Assembly (NCBI GenBank): GCA_014529385.2
Contig: CM043963.1
Coordinates: 99,091,912-99,155,911 of the forward strand
DNA: 64,000 nucleotides
Reading direction: 5' to 3'
Source of the DNA: Adiantum capillus-veneris
Lineage: Eukaryota; Streptophyta; Polypodiopsida; Polypodiales; Pteridaceae
Shown here: one piece after another, positions 10,560 to 21,724 of the stretch
Position numbering within the stretch: the first letter of the stretch is position 1
How the letters are laid out: every line of letters begins with the position of its first letter
Program-made: the position numbers and the translations under genes
Notes under the pieces: generated by a model
The model's database searches: none
Told to the model about the DNA's origin: nothing
What the model saw: the letters and a program-made list of their open reading frames with translations, nothing else

Positions 10560-11560
10560 TTATGATTGTTTTTTTTAACTCTCTTGCTGAATTTGTCATT
10601 GCTTATCAGCTGTTTTTGTATGCCATTCTTTGAATTTCCAGTTTTCTCTTGACAAGGATGGTTGAGACCTTCAGTTGTTGCTCTAATTCTTTGACAATTC
10701 ATATGGATAGCAACTTTCTTATTGCTAGTACCTAATGTAGAAGAAATATATACAAGAGGATAGTTATGAGTGTTTCTAGATTAGGGTCTAAAACCTAGAT
10801 GACCAAAGGAAAAAAACGCGGTGGAAAAAAAGTATCTTTGGTATTTGCTCTTATTGGAGTTGAGCAATTGGACTTTAAGTACATGTTCATGCAAGGGGAG
10901 AAGTAAAAGAAGAGTGTCTAATATAAGTGTTAATTATGGGACACTTTACATTCATACAAGAAAGTTGTCAAACAAAAGCATGGAATGTGAAAGATGGAGT
11001 TGGCGGGTGTTTCAAGGAACAAATGTAGCACATGTGACATCAAAGGATGTCGCAATAGCTTCCACATTTCCGAGAAGGATTTTTTATGTTGAAGCTTCTC
11101 CACTCATACCTCATCGTGCTCAGTGTGTGAGTGTCTTTTTGACTTCCTCCTTCACTTCACTAGACTTAAAATACATAGACTTTGACTCTTATGCTCACCT
11201 ATACCAACATGAGTGACACAATGTAAATATGCTCAACTCTTCCAGCTTGAGCAGTACCTTGAATAGTTAAGACTCTTAGACCACATAGAATATTACTTAA
11301 AACTTTGGGACAAACACCTCGCTCATTATTGGCTTAGCTGCCCGACTCTCACTCTTATGTCCTATATTTTTTATGGTGGCTTGGACGTACTTGTTCAAGG
11401 CCAAAATCCCATTTCCATAGGTTCTTGAGATTTAGACCTCTTTCATTGTTTTGGTTCTTGGATGCCACTATTTTATCCAATAGGTTGGCATACTTCTGCT
11501 CCTCTTGATTTGTTTGTCGTATGTTGATACTGCTTTATGAAACAGGTTCTACGGTTGTAG
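10560..11560. other. Unassigned AT-rich stretch
   Basis: Only short broken reading frames on both strands. It could be the eroded interior of the minus-strand element at 10132-12600, but no domain can be named. Confidence 0.4.
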
Positions 11561-12600
11561 TAGGTACTAATGGAGACTCTGCTTTATCTATTATGAGAAG
11601 TGGTTGTAGATGTTTGTGGTTTCTGTGTGATTGAGTTTCCAATATTAATTTTGGAACCCACCTTGTTTTTTATCTCCAAGTGACTTGATGGACATTAGGC
11701 TTTGGTATCCATATTTGATGATTGGCTTCTATTGGCTCTTGGTTCTTGGTGCTACATAATTGATCTTAGTTGTTCCATGGTGAGCTACTACTTTTGGTAA
11801 CCATATTTGAGAGTCACCTTCATAAAATTCTTATGCTTTGAGTAGCTTTATTGGAATCATTTGTTGCTTCACATGTCTTTGTTGGGTAGCTTGGTAGAAG
11901 TCTGACTTTGGTACCTATACTTATCGCAAAGCTTGTTTCTTTGAAGGTCTTATTTTTTCCCCTTTTGTGGTTGTTCTTTCTCTTAATTGAGGTGTTTGTC
12001 TTCCATTGTTGATAGCTCGGCTTTCTCTTTGTAGAAATATTTTCTTGAGGTAAGCAGGTCTAGGCTATTATCTTAACCTTGTAGGCCCAAACATTAGTGT
12101 TTCCTTGAAAATAGACTTACCCACCCTATTAGCTTTGGTTGTTGAGGTTGTAGTTGTGATGGTGTATCCAAATTGGATCTTTTACTTTGATGTGCTCTTT
12201 GGATACTATAATTTGGTTGATTCTTTTTGGCTTTTTTTGGAGGCTTTGTTGTGATGGAAACTTTGGTTAATAAAATTTTTTGATTAGGTTTCCATTGCAT
12301 TGTCGATAGTTTGGCTTTTGATGTAGAGACTGTGCAGGAAGTTTGATGGAGACTCGTTGAAGGTAAAGTTGACTTGCAAGGTTGATATGCTTGAGTGTTT
12401 CCTTTAGCTTTACCTTTTTTCTGCTATGGTTGGTTGTTTCTTTTATGCATGGATTTGTGATGCTTTTGGGACTAGTGTTGTTGTTGTTGTTGAATGTTTT
12501 TTTTGTTGCCAAAAGAAGATGTTCATCCAGCTTTTTGTCAAGACCAGATTCTCTCCCATTGTACTTTGCCTTGACAAATTTGGCCACTTGAGATCATCTC
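11560..12600 (-). pseudogene. Degenerate copia-like linker with Q-x-W-x-P-K motifs
   Basis: Minus-strand reading across frames gives HQIWIPKPN and RWVPKL (about 11650-11730) and a lysine/asparagine-rich tract to 12590. Spaced WVPK motifs are typical of the segment between gag zinc knuckle and protease in many plant Ty1/copia polyproteins. No zinc knuckle or protease triad is visible, and frameshifts are frequent. A minus-strand element from here to the polypurine tract near 10170 is plausible. A similar WVPK stretch occurs at 34300-34410. Confidence 0.35.
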
Positions 12601-12875
12601 ATTTTTCATGGTTCAGTTACCAGTCTGACCAATTTAGCATCTCTTGATAAGATGTCTCTCGCTCTTTCTTCTCGCCTTGGCATCATTTTTTAAAATCTAT
12701 GTCCGAATTCTGGTCCTATTGACCCCATATCTTTAATCTCTAAAACATGACTATATTCAAGAGACTCGTTGGATCTCATTCTTCCATACATTGAGTCTCA
12801 AATCCTTGTATTTTGGTCTCAAAGATCCTTGGTGCACTCACACTCAGTTGAAAGTACGTAGATATTGGAGTACCC

Positions 12876-13355
12876 TTGTATGTATATCTTTCTAGGTCAA
12901 TTGGAGCAACAAGTTTGTACTATCATCTATACTTATCTACCATCAAAACTTGCACTCCTTGGGCATCTCTATATGTGAATGCATAGATGTTCTTATGGCC
13001 TATCAACTCTCTAGAATTGGGTTCTACACATTTGTAGAAGCTATGTTGATCCCCATTTGTGAACCCATACAAGCCCTCATGAGTGTAATCCATTAGAACT
13101 CTCATGGCTTTTTGGGTTTTGATAAATCTCACGTTGGGTTTGTTGATTAGCGGATGCTTCTTGTCTAGGTCTTTATCAATTTTTGCTCTTGTATTTCAAT
13201 TGCATGCTCTTGTATATCTTTCTAGATCAATTGGATCAACAATTTTGTACTTTTGTCTATAGTTATCTACCATCAAAACTTACACTCAATATCTGAATGC
13301 ATAGAGGTTCTTATGGTCTATCAACTCTCCAGCAGCATTGGGTTCTACACACTTG
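12876..13355. repeat. Tandem duplication, period about 330 bp
   Basis: The blocks TCTTTCTAGGTCAATTGGA, TTATCTACCATCAAAACTT, GAATGCATAGATGTTCTTATG and GGGTTCTACACA recur in order at 12885-13030 and 13217-13350. The second copy has lost a few tens of bases in the middle. Confidence 0.75.
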
Positions 13356-13659
13356 TGAGGGTATTTTTAGCTCAAACTTGAGATATAAAATGTACTCAAG
13401 TATATTTGCAAGCTCATCAAGTCAGATATTCCTTCTATGAAGAGGTACATGGATGGCAATCTAGGAACCCCTATCAAATTTTGACAATATCTAGATGTCA
13501 TAATAAGTAATATAAATTTCTCTTGAATGATTTTCTCATGTTAAACTGATCATTTAATATGGGGAAGTACTAGGGGAGAAAAATCTAGAATATTGGTTAG
13601 GCTGGCAGACCGATCACAGTAGGGATCCAAAGGAGGGAAAATAGGGATCCAAAGAGGGG

Positions 13660-15045
13660 GCCATTTGCAAAGGAGCAATGTTCATCAATGGGCTTCAAAG
13701 ACCCTAAGGTTCAGCCTATTAAGACTTCCAAATGCTAAGGTTCCAAAATTCAAAGGTAATGTCCAATGGTCAAAATTTAGGATTGATTGGATGCTTGTGG
13801 GAAGACTCAAAAGTCTTCCCACATCCCTATCCTTGAGGGGGCGCGCCATATTTGTAGGGGATAAGAGAGAAACACACACACACACTTCCAAGCTCCCTTT
13901 ACACAAAGGGCATAGTGGACACATGTCAACTTCCTAGACCAGTTGTCCCCAAGGTGCATTCAAATCATATTGGATGACCATAGAGGTGGACCAATGAGAA
14001 TTAGGCTAGAGTACATTTAGTTTAATTCATTTAAAAACACTTGATAAAAGAACCATTAGAAATTAAGCTCTCTAGAAGACTATTTGAAAGTCTCCCAAGG
14101 GGTCCAATGAGCATTCAGCAACCCAATGGCTTGCCTGATTCCTATTGGCCTAAAGACTAAGAGGTCCAATGAGAGTTTAATTGCATTATCTAAATACCTA
14201 AAGCTCTCATAAAAAGGGAAAGGGGGACACATGTCACAAGGCTATCACTTATGCTTATTAATTGTCATTGGCTAAGCTTTGCAAGGGCCAATAGGATGCG
14301 AGCATGAGCAAATAGCAAGAGGGGTCGACCAAGAGAGGGAGGGGGCATGGCATTATCACACACACACACTCACACAAGCTCATGTGTGAAGTAAAGAAGA
14401 CTATCTCCTTCTCTAGCTTTAATGGAAAGCTCATCATATACTCCAAGCTTGTGAGAAGGGAGGCCTACACCAACAACTCTTGGATTTGTGATGCAAATCC
14501 AACCAAGAGCCAAGGCCAATGCATGCTCATCTCCTCTACCATGCTACTTAGTAAGCTATGCTAAGCTATTAAGAGTGATTATGTGAGGAGACATACTTCT
14601 TTCTCGTAATAATACTTCTTCTTCCTCTCGATCTAGTCCCATACCCCGCTAGCTCTCACCATCTTTGAAGGTGTGTGAGGTCTTGGGTCTGAGACCGTGA
14701 GGGAATTGATGTTGTGTTTTCAAGTGTAAGCTGGGTGCTTGAAGCTTCCATCTTCATTGCACCAGCAAGTTATTGAAGGAACACAAAGTATTGTATTGTA
14801 AAATGTCTCCCTTGATGGGGGAAACCTATAATACAAAGCCTTTTGGAGGGGGGACTGGCTCCATGTAAATCCGATCCTCAACCTTTGTCAATAGCTTAAT
14901 TTCTCTCTCTTTTTGAAGTATTGTTCATGCCTATCTAACTAGGTGTTATGATTTTGTTGCTCTCTCCATCCAAGCACTCCTGTTATGCTCATTAGGAATC
15001 TATTCTTAATGAAATGCTCACTATGTCTATGTTATTTTCCGCTAT
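13660..15045 (+). repeat. LTR-like repeat family A, copy 1
   Basis: Colinear with 62600-63930 over about 1.35 kb. Shared blocks include GAGGGGTCGACCAA, ATGCAAATCCAACCAAGAGCC, ATCTTCATTGCACCA, AATACAAAGCCTTTTGGA, AAATCCGATCCTCAAC and GTATTGTTCATGCC. It precedes a Ty3/gypsy pol, and copy 2 is followed by a near-perfect tRNA-Met primer-binding site, so this is probably a 5' LTR. Copy 1 has only a short CACACA tract where copy 2 carries a long (CT)n(CA)n. Confidence 0.65.
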
Positions 15046-15480
15046 ACACAAGTTACTAGATCTTAAATGTTACACTAGACAAGGTCATCTATAGGCTCTG
15101 CACCAATTTTCAACAATTTTTTATGTTGGGGACATTAATTGTGATCCTTGTTCCACCACATCTGACTTTAATCTCCAGAGAGCTTGTTACACTCTGCGTC
15201 TACAAGCTATATCTCAAATCTTCTTGAATTTGGAATTGTTTTGATACATCAAATGCCAAACCCTAGGTCTGATCTATTGTTTTGAGTTTGTTTTCTGTTT
15301 TTAATGCCAATTGACCCAAATTTTTTATATATTTTTTCAAAATTGGACTTGGGAATATGTTTCCTTATATATGCACTACAGTTTGGGAAAAATTTCCATG
15401 TTTGGAAGCCAAATTGAGTTTTCTTGGTACCATTACTCTTATATGTATGTGGATTAGCATTAAAGCTAGGAATACATGCT
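15046..15480. other. Leader-like sequence before gypsy protease; gag missing
   Basis: AT-rich, no convincing reading frame. In an intact Ty3/gypsy element this interval would hold the primer-binding site and gag, so most of gag has been lost or replaced. Confidence 0.4.
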
Positions 15481-15502
15481 CATGAGATGGGATGAACATA
15501 TG

Positions 15503-15904
15503 CTATTGCAGGACCCTTTGAAGGCCTAGAGACTCCAGACACACCTTTGATTGGAAATCTAAGGCTCCATGTGAAAGGGTATTTGGATGGACAAAGAGGG
15601 TTTTCTCATCTCTCCACTCAATAATGAGGATGTGTTTCTTGGAGCACCATGGTTCAATGGTATGGCTGCTTCCATCAAGTTTCCAGAGAGGTTTGTAGCA
15701 TTTCAGCGCAATGATAGAGACATCACTTTGCAAGTTAACGAGAAGGGGCACACCATCCCCATTGTATCTCATGACGACTCTAACAAATTAATAAAGTGTT
15801 ATATTTCTGCTTACATGATATGTGTCAAGGATGTTTCTAGAAATAATGTTGTCTCTTCTAATGGTTTATTAAAAGTAGAAAGCGATTTCTATTTCCTTTC
15901 ATAA
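15503..15904 (+). pseudogene. Ty3/gypsy aspartic protease, C-terminal part
   Basis: An open stretch from 15587 reads GFLISPLNNEDVFLGAPWFN then AASIKFPERFVAFQ, the typical C-terminal half of a gypsy retropepsin with the flap-distal LGAPW motif. The catalytic DTG is not visible upstream. The stop at 15902 precedes the RT region by a short linker. In the intact element it would cleave the Gag-Pol polyprotein. Confidence 0.75.
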
Positions 15905-15929
15905 TTATTAAACATGTTGATCTTTTTAT

Positions 15930-16610
15930 CAATGACATCCCAGGAGAGTTACCTTATAGAAGAGGGGATGATGAGCATAGGATTGAGTCCATACCAGGAA
16001 TCTCTCCTCCTAACAAGCCTCCTTATCGAGTCTCACCATCTCCACAAGAAGATATTATGTCACAAGAAGTCAATGAACTTGTGCAAATAGGAATGGTAAG
16101 ACCTAGCTCTTTTCCATTTTGTTCTCTTGTCTTATTAGAGCACAAAAAAGATGGTATATATAGAATGTGTGTAGACTATGGTGCATTAAACAAGACGACA
16201 GTAAATAACAAATTTTTGGTCCCAAGGATTTAGGATTTGTTTGATAAGTTGTGAGGATCCACCTTCTTTAGTAGAATAGACCCTAAAAGTGGCTATCATC
16301 AAATACAAATTATACCTGAAGATAACCTTTAGGAATACCTTTGGCTTGTACGGATATCTTTTCATGCCTTTTGGGTTGAAAATTGCTCCAGTCATATTCA
16401 AACAAATTGATGTGGAAAGAATCTTTTGTGTACATAGGGCTTACACCGGAGTATTCTTTGATGATATCATAGTCTACTAGTAAAACACAAAAAGCATCTC
16501 AAAGTAGTGTTTCAAGCACTGCAAGAGAATAAGTTATTCATTAATTGCAAAAAGAGTGATTTTTTCTTAGAAATGGTTCAATATCTAGGTCTTATTAACT
16601 CAAAAGGATA
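15930..16610 (+). pseudogene. Ty3/gypsy reverse transcriptase
   Basis: Frames assemble into GISPPNKPPYRVSP, then EHKKDGIYRMCVDYGALNK (near 16140-16195), FFSRIDPKSGYHQIQI (near 16265-16310), a shifted NTFGLYGYLFMPFGLKIAPVIF (near 16330-16400), and FFDDIIVY (near 16453-16480), the counterpart of YIDDILVF. FINCKKSDFFLEMVQYLG follows. Stops and frameshifts make it inactive. Confidence 0.85.
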
Positions 16611-17245
16611 ATAGCCATATGGATCCAAAAAAGCTTGAGTTGATAAACGAATGGCCTAAACCAAGGAATCTACATGAGCTACGAAGCTCTTTTGGAATGT
16701 GCTCATACTATAGAAGATTTATTGCAAAATTCTCGGTCATTGCAAGACTATTACACAATTTGACCCTAACGTCAAGTATGTATAAATTGAAAAGCAGAGA
16801 AAAGTTTTCATTAAGCTTAAAGAGAGACTCACATCTCAACCTATCTTAGTGCTAGCAAACTTGTCAAAGCCATAGTGCTAGGGCAGACCTCTCAAATCCA
16901 TTTGAGGTCCATTGTGATGCTAGTGGTGATTTCCTTGGAGCGGTACTACTTTAAGAAGGGCATGCCATATCATATGAGTCTTCGATTGCCCTCCTTGGCA
17001 TCTTTGAAAAAGAGATTTTACCTATCTTACATGCATTGGATACGTGGAAGCATTACTTACTTGGATGCCCTTCATCATTTAAGCGGATCACCAAAGTCTC
17101 AAGTACTTCATTACACAAACCAAGCTTTTTGACAAACAAATGTGGGAAAATTTCCTTTTGCAATTTCATTTTCACATTGCTCACATTCCTAGCAAGCACA
17201 ATCTCTCATGTAGACCTTGATGGAATGATGTGTCAATAGCCTCGC
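16611..17245 (+). pseudogene. Ty3/gypsy connection and RNase H region
   Basis: PKKLELINEWPKPRN then LRSSFGMCSYYRRFIAKFS (16620-16740) is the RT-RNase H linker. The RNase H part is badly shifted but ends with HFHIAHIPSKHNLSCRP near 17165-17220, the usual C-terminal HI-G-KN-ADALSR region. The acidic RNase H residues cannot be followed reliably. Confidence 0.65.
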
Positions 17246-17299
17246 ACAAAGTGTTTAACCTTTGTGGTAAATGAATACACTACTAAACCAAAAAAAATT

Positions 17300-17580
17300 G
17301 AGATATTATGTGTGCCATAGCACTAGGGAAGATGCAAGAATCATACATGGTTCAAGATGGCTATCTTCTCTATGGCTCTCCTATATGTGTTACTAAAAGT
17401 TTAAGAGATAATTTCATGTATGAATCACATGCTACACAATATGCTAGGCATATAGGGATTCAAGCAATAGTGAATCAATTGAGACACATTTATTTTGGCC
17501 TACAATGAAAAAGGACATACAAGGATATATTACTCAAAGCATTACTTGTCAAAAGATCAAATATGACCTTGGAAAGTGGC
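17300..17580 (+). pseudogene. Ty3/gypsy integrase zinc finger (H2C2), truncated
   Basis: Reads DGYLLYGSPICV, then HATQYARHIGIQAIVNQLRH and, after a frame change, YITQSITCQKIKYDLGK. The spaced H and C residues are the integrase HHCC finger, with the first C replaced (QSITC in place of C-xx-C). The DDE core is absent, because the sequence switches near 17575 to a minus-strand copia fragment. Confidence 0.75.
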
Positions 17581-18047
17581 TTTGGAAGTGATTCAAGAAG
17601 TTGCCAAAACATACTTTGTTGGTCTTTTTGAAGACAGTATTCTTTGTTCCATCCATGTTAAGCAGGTTACTATAAAATCCAAAGGCATGCAGCTTGCCTA
17701 TTGATTGCACCATGAGCATGACTAGAGTTATGTATATAAAACCACTGTTATCACTATCATCATGAATAGCAATCAAATTTGGAATCTTTGGGGCATCATC
17801 AACCTTTTCCCTCCCAGGGCTTGATACATTTGAAGAGTTATTAGGACTCACTCTTTTTTTCACACAACCTGCCTCTCCATGGATTCTTACCATGACCTGC
17901 ACTAGGTGACCCTTGCGGCCCACTCAAAACTTGCCACTTTGCACCTCTATTTTTTGCAGCCACATTCTCTCTTACATCAACTCCTAATATCTTTCACATC
18001 AATATATCAACTTTCCATTTCATCAAAAACAACATCTTTGCTCACCC

Positions 18048-18440
18048 TCACTTTACATGTGATGGGATTGTAACACTTGTACCCTTTCTGCTCAAGGGAA
18101 TACCCTTTTTGCTCAGGATTGTAACAACATCTTTGATCACTCTCACTTTACCTATGATAGGATTATAACAAATGTACCCTTTTTTCTCAAGGAGATAGCC
18201 AATGACCGCACATTTTTTTGCTTTCGGGTCAAGGTTACTTCTTAGCTCACCCATCACATGCGGATAAGCAATACATCCAAACGCTTTAAGATTTGAAACA
18301 TCTAATTTTCCACCACAAAACTTCTTTTTTGATGTCATATCATGTACTACATTATTGGGGGTTTTTTTCACAACATAAACACCTATAGCAACATCTTCAT
18401 TCCAATAACAATGAGGCATGTTCTTCTCATTCATCAATGT
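18048..18440 (-). pseudogene. Ty1/copia integrase C-terminal core
   Basis: An open minus-strand frame of 129 codons: MMNEKNMPHCYWNEDV, AIGVYVVKKTPNNVVHDMT, SNLKAFGCIAYPHV, LDPKAKKCAVIGYLLEKKGY, and KVRVIKDVVTI. These match the copia integrase segment from the catalytic E helix to the GYS-KGYR-YDP block. FGC-AY-H is intact, while the NRTP motif has become KKTP. Adjacent sequence is frameshifted. Confidence 0.85.
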
Positions 18441-18599
18441 TCTAGCAACTTTTGCAATGTGCTCATTCTTTTGCTCAGCAACATCATTTTGCTACAAAGA
18501 TACTTGAATGAAAACTACCTTTGAATTCCATGCTTTTTCAAAAAACCATTGAATTTATTGGAGAAACATTCTCCCCCTCCATCTGACCTCAGGCAATTT

Positions 18600-18960
18600 A
18601 CATGTTTCTCGATTTGTTTTTCAACCATAGCTTTGAAGTTTTGAAAGTGCATAGACACCTAACTTTTTTGATTCATGAAATAGATACATACCTTCCTTGT
18701 ATGGTATCAATGAAGCTCACATAATATCTACACCCACCCATAGATGCAATCTTTGTCGGGCCCCATACATCTAAATGTACTATATCCAATGCATTCCTAA
18801 TGCTTATCATGAGGAAAGGATATTTTTTTCTACTTTCCAAACCGACAAGCTTCACAAACTTTCTACATTTTAGCAACTTTAAATGTTGGCAAACATGTAA
18901 CCATCTCTTTAGTTTGCATCGTCTTCAACCTCTGCAAATTTACATGAGCGATATTTTTGT
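18600..18960 (-). pseudogene. Ty1/copia pre-integrase and integrase N-terminal core
   Basis: Minus frames assemble into HVNLQRLKTMQTKEMV (near 18905-18950), CEACRFGK (near 18830-18860) and DIVHLDVWGPTKIASMGGCR then YYVSFID (near 18700-18790). This is the gag_pre-integrs domain followed by the integrase core start with its first catalytic D. Frame changes lie near 18830. Confidence 0.8.
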
Positions 18961-19450
18961 GCCAAATTTCAATATTTGTAATAAATCAAACATGAGAGCA
19001 TTCACATTGGGCACATTTATATCCGAACTAAACATTTTTTCCACTTTCTTTCCTTGCCCAACCAACCTTCCATTATTCTTATGCTCTTCAACAAAAAGAC
19101 CATCAGAGTTAAACCTGACCTCTTGGACTCCCCCTGAAATGAATATTTTCTCAACCACCTGTGTTCTATCTCTTATTGTTATTCTGCTGTTGTGCTTGGT
19201 GATTGTCTCTTCCTTTTCCTTCTCTTCCACAATCAATAAGGATGTAAAATCCGTAAATGAGGGAATGTGCCCTTGAAGATGGATACCAGTCTTAAACTAT
19301 TTGTATTCTACATGCAAACCTCCCAAGCATACTTTCACTTTATCATCATCATTGTTTGTAACACCAATTGATGCAAGTGCCTCACATTTTTTCTTTATCT
19401 TTAATGAATGGTCATTGATATGCTTACGTATGTTCTTTATCTATGAACGT
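18940..19450 (-). pseudogene. Ty1/copia gag-protease linker remnant
   Basis: A minus-strand frame of 98 codons, charged at its N-terminus (VEEKEKEETITKHNSRITI), containing VNALMFDLLQILKFGTKISL before the pre-integrase block. Position and composition fit the segment between gag and integrase. No zinc knuckle or DTG is clear. Confidence 0.5.
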
Positions 19451-19695
19451 TGCAGTTGAACCTTAGCACTTTTGCATGCAAACACACTCTAACTCCAAAA
19501 TGGGGCCAAGACGCGTCTTGAATGGAAATTTAGATGCACAATTTTAGTCCAAAGAACTCCACAGAAACCCGAGATGCACAATCTCCAAAAATAATCACCT
19601 CAACCAAAGATTGTTTGATGATGGCTCCGAGAATCTTGAGGCCGCTTTTGATTGTTGCTCCTGCTTGCTGCTCCAAGATCCACAGACATGACCAA

Positions 19696-19990
19696 GCTTT
19701 GATAAGATGTTAAGAGAGAGGAAGAAGGAGAGAGCTTAAGCTCTTACAAGCACAGACACACACTCACATAAATGGAGGCAAACCCTATTCTTCTGCTTCT
19801 TCACCCGAGGGATTCACTATTAGTAATGGGGGGATGTCACCTGCGTGCATCAAAATTAGAGAAACCCCCCTATATACGGTATCTTACTTGCTAGCCTACC
19901 CCCCTACATACGGACAAGATACGGACGTTCTCGCAATGAGCCAACCCCCCTCATACGGATTTCGTACGGAATGTAATGACCCACTATTTT
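19696..19990 (-). repeat. Copia LTR-like segment with degenerate primer-binding site
   Basis: GCTTTGATAAGA (19696-19707) differs at three positions from the complement of a tRNA-iMet primer-binding site and is followed at once by TGTTAAGAGAGAGG, the expected inverted LTR end. The LTR-like part carries a CCCCCCTATATACGG/CCCCCCTCATACGG motif. A related stretch in opposite orientation occurs at 29170-29345. The outer LTR end is unclear. Confidence 0.55.
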
Positions 19991-20262
19991 ATGTGTACTA
20001 GTAACATAGCAATTTTTAGAAGCACATTCTTTTGCAAAAATACATGTTGAACTACAAATAAACAGAAGTGTACATTGTAGTGTGTTTTCATTTGCAATAG
20101 ATGTTAAGAGAACAAACCATGAAAAGAAACAAATATAATGAATACAAAATTAAAATAAACCAATCGTTTCAATGTAATTTGTCAAAAAACAAATAGCATT
20201 TGCCTTGTAAACTGATACAAATCTCAATCTCAAAACATATGATACTAGCCACCTACTTAGTA

Positions 20263-20675
20263 GGCTTCCCACATGGGATTTAAGGCACACATATGAAATG
20301 GATTGTTCTCTAAATAACAAATAATGCATACTCTTAAATAACCATAAAAACTTCACTCATCAAATCAAAACACATTACAAAAAAACCCATTAAAAGATTA
20401 ATCTTTTTGAACAAAAACAATTATATGTGATATGAATGCACGTCTATGCTTAAGCAAAATGCAACTTTTAAAAAAGCACCATCAGTATTTAATTTTGAGT
20501 TTGCACATAAAATATAAATCCTAAAAATTTCGCCAAAGTCTCCTTTGTACAGAGATCTCTTTCTTTTAAAAAAATTCAATACACCCTTTTCTTGGGCTCC
20601 CACGTGGGATTTTCATCACATAATTTCTTTTTCCAAAAAATTTGTCCACCCCATCTTGGGCTCCCACGTGGGATT
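20263..20675. promoter_or_regulatory. Three G-box-type palindromic motifs
   Basis: GGGCTCCCACGTGGGATTT occurs at 20594-20612 and 20658-20676, with a related TTCCCACATGGGATTT at 20266-20281. The core CCCACGTGGG is a perfect 10-bp palindrome containing the plant G-box CACGTG. No gene start is nearby, so a regulatory role is only possible; it could be a repeat remnant. Confidence 0.45.
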
Positions 20676-20760
20676 TAAGGATTGTCTTACACATTAAAAT
20701 AAAACACATTCTCAATAGAGTCAAAGTAATCTAACTTCAGAGTGGTGTATGAGCTGCATA

Positions 20761-21255
20761 ATAAAGACATTGCGTATGTGTGATACATAGACCCAAGGTA
20801 TGCTAGACGTGTCTTAGCAAGAAACTATAGCTCAAGATAACACACCCGGTCAAGCCATATGATCATGTGGAAAATTGAGACTATAAAATTTGTAGCTACA
20901 TAGAAAGAAAGCTTATGGATAGCTAGAAGAACTGAAGTGTCCTATATTAACCTAATGTGACCCATCACTTTGAAAGGTAAAAGGATTGAAGGTAAAAATC
21001 TATAGCTCAAGATGGCACACCCGGTCAAGCCATATGACCATGTGACAAATTGAGACTATATTTGTAATTATATACAAATAAAGACACTATGTATGTGTGA
21101 CACACAGACCCAAGGTATGCTAGAAGTGTCTTGGCAAGAAACTATAGCTCAAGATAACACACCCTGTCAAGCCATATGACCATGTGGAAAATTGAGACTA
21201 TAAAATTTGTAACTACATAGAAAAGAAAGCTTTATGGATAGCTAGAAGAACTAAA
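20761..21255. repeat. Tandem duplication, period 317 bp, with a partial middle copy
   Basis: ATAAAGACA...ACCCAAGGTATGCTAGA...TATAGCTCAAGATAACACACCC...ATGGATAGCTAGAAGAACT is present at 20761-20935 and 21078-21252. A 65-bp partial copy lies at 20996-21060, so the array has at least three members. Confidence 0.9.
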
Positions 21256-21270
21256 GGTAAAAATTGATAG

Positions 21271-21390
21271 TCAATACTCACAAATCCGAGTTTAAAGCGA
21301 ATAATCCTTGTTTGCAAGTATATTCCAAGTGTTGTGATAATTAATACTCACATATCCGAGTTTAAAGCCAATATTCCTTGTTTGCAAGTC
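21271..21390. repeat. Tandem duplication, period 70 bp
   Basis: AATACTCACAAATCCGAGTT, AAAGCGAATAATCCTTGTTT and GCAAGT recur 70 bp later with few changes. Confidence 0.85.
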
Positions 21391-21429
21391 CTCCTTCTAA
21401 AGGGCTCCTAAATGAAGGGTCTATTAACA

Positions 21430-21545
21430 AACTAGAATGTCTTTTCTACTTAAGCCAGCTGGTGCTGGTCTTGCTATCCTTAACCTTAACACTATGGCCC
21501 ATAAGGGCTTTATCCTTGGTGGCAACCCCAAGGGTCAAGAGAGTC
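21430..21545 (+). pseudogene. Possible LINE RT C-terminal scrap
   Basis: The reading AGAGLAILNLNTMAHKGF resembles the GGLGI-NL--MN-AL block near the C-terminus of plant LINE reverse transcriptases. Only one motif supports this, so it is tentative. Confidence 0.25.
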
Positions 21546-21560
21546 TTGGTTTTTCGTTAT

Positions 21561-21720
21561 TGCTAATGGTCTCAAGGTGGCTCCCTTTGCCAACCAATGT
21601 ATGGTCTAGGGTTGGATGCCATGGCTCGGTTGGAACATGCATGGATTTCATTACAACTTTTTGTTGTTGCTTATGGTCTCATGGTGGCTCCCTTTGCCAG
21701 CCAATGTATGGTCTAGGGTA
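21561..21720. repeat. Imperfect duplication, spacing about 107 bp
   Basis: GGTCTCAAGGTGGCTCCC, TTTGCCAACCAATGTATGG and TCTAGGGT occur near 21568 and again near 21674 with few changes. Confidence 0.8.
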
Positions 21721-21724
21721 GAAT

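Larger units (their letters stand above)
15480..17580 (+). mobile_element. Degenerate Ty3/gypsy element (pol)
   Basis: Protease, RT, RNase H and the integrase zinc finger appear in order on the plus strand, with many stops and frame changes. It begins without gag and ends abruptly near 17575, inside the integrase N-terminal region, where an opposite-strand copia fragment begins. Confidence 0.85.
17576..20000 (-). mobile_element. Degenerate Ty1/copia fragment (5' part, minus strand)
   Basis: Minus-strand order from right to left: LTR-like sequence, degenerate tRNA-Met primer-binding site, gag/pre-integrase region and integrase, then truncation before the RT at the junction with the gypsy element. 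The RT and 3' LTR are missing from the window side. Confidence 0.75.

Noticed and set aside
10821-11216. 131-codon plus-strand open frame
   Set aside because: No domain, no codon or splice evidence, and the opposite strand has the better retroelement-like reading.
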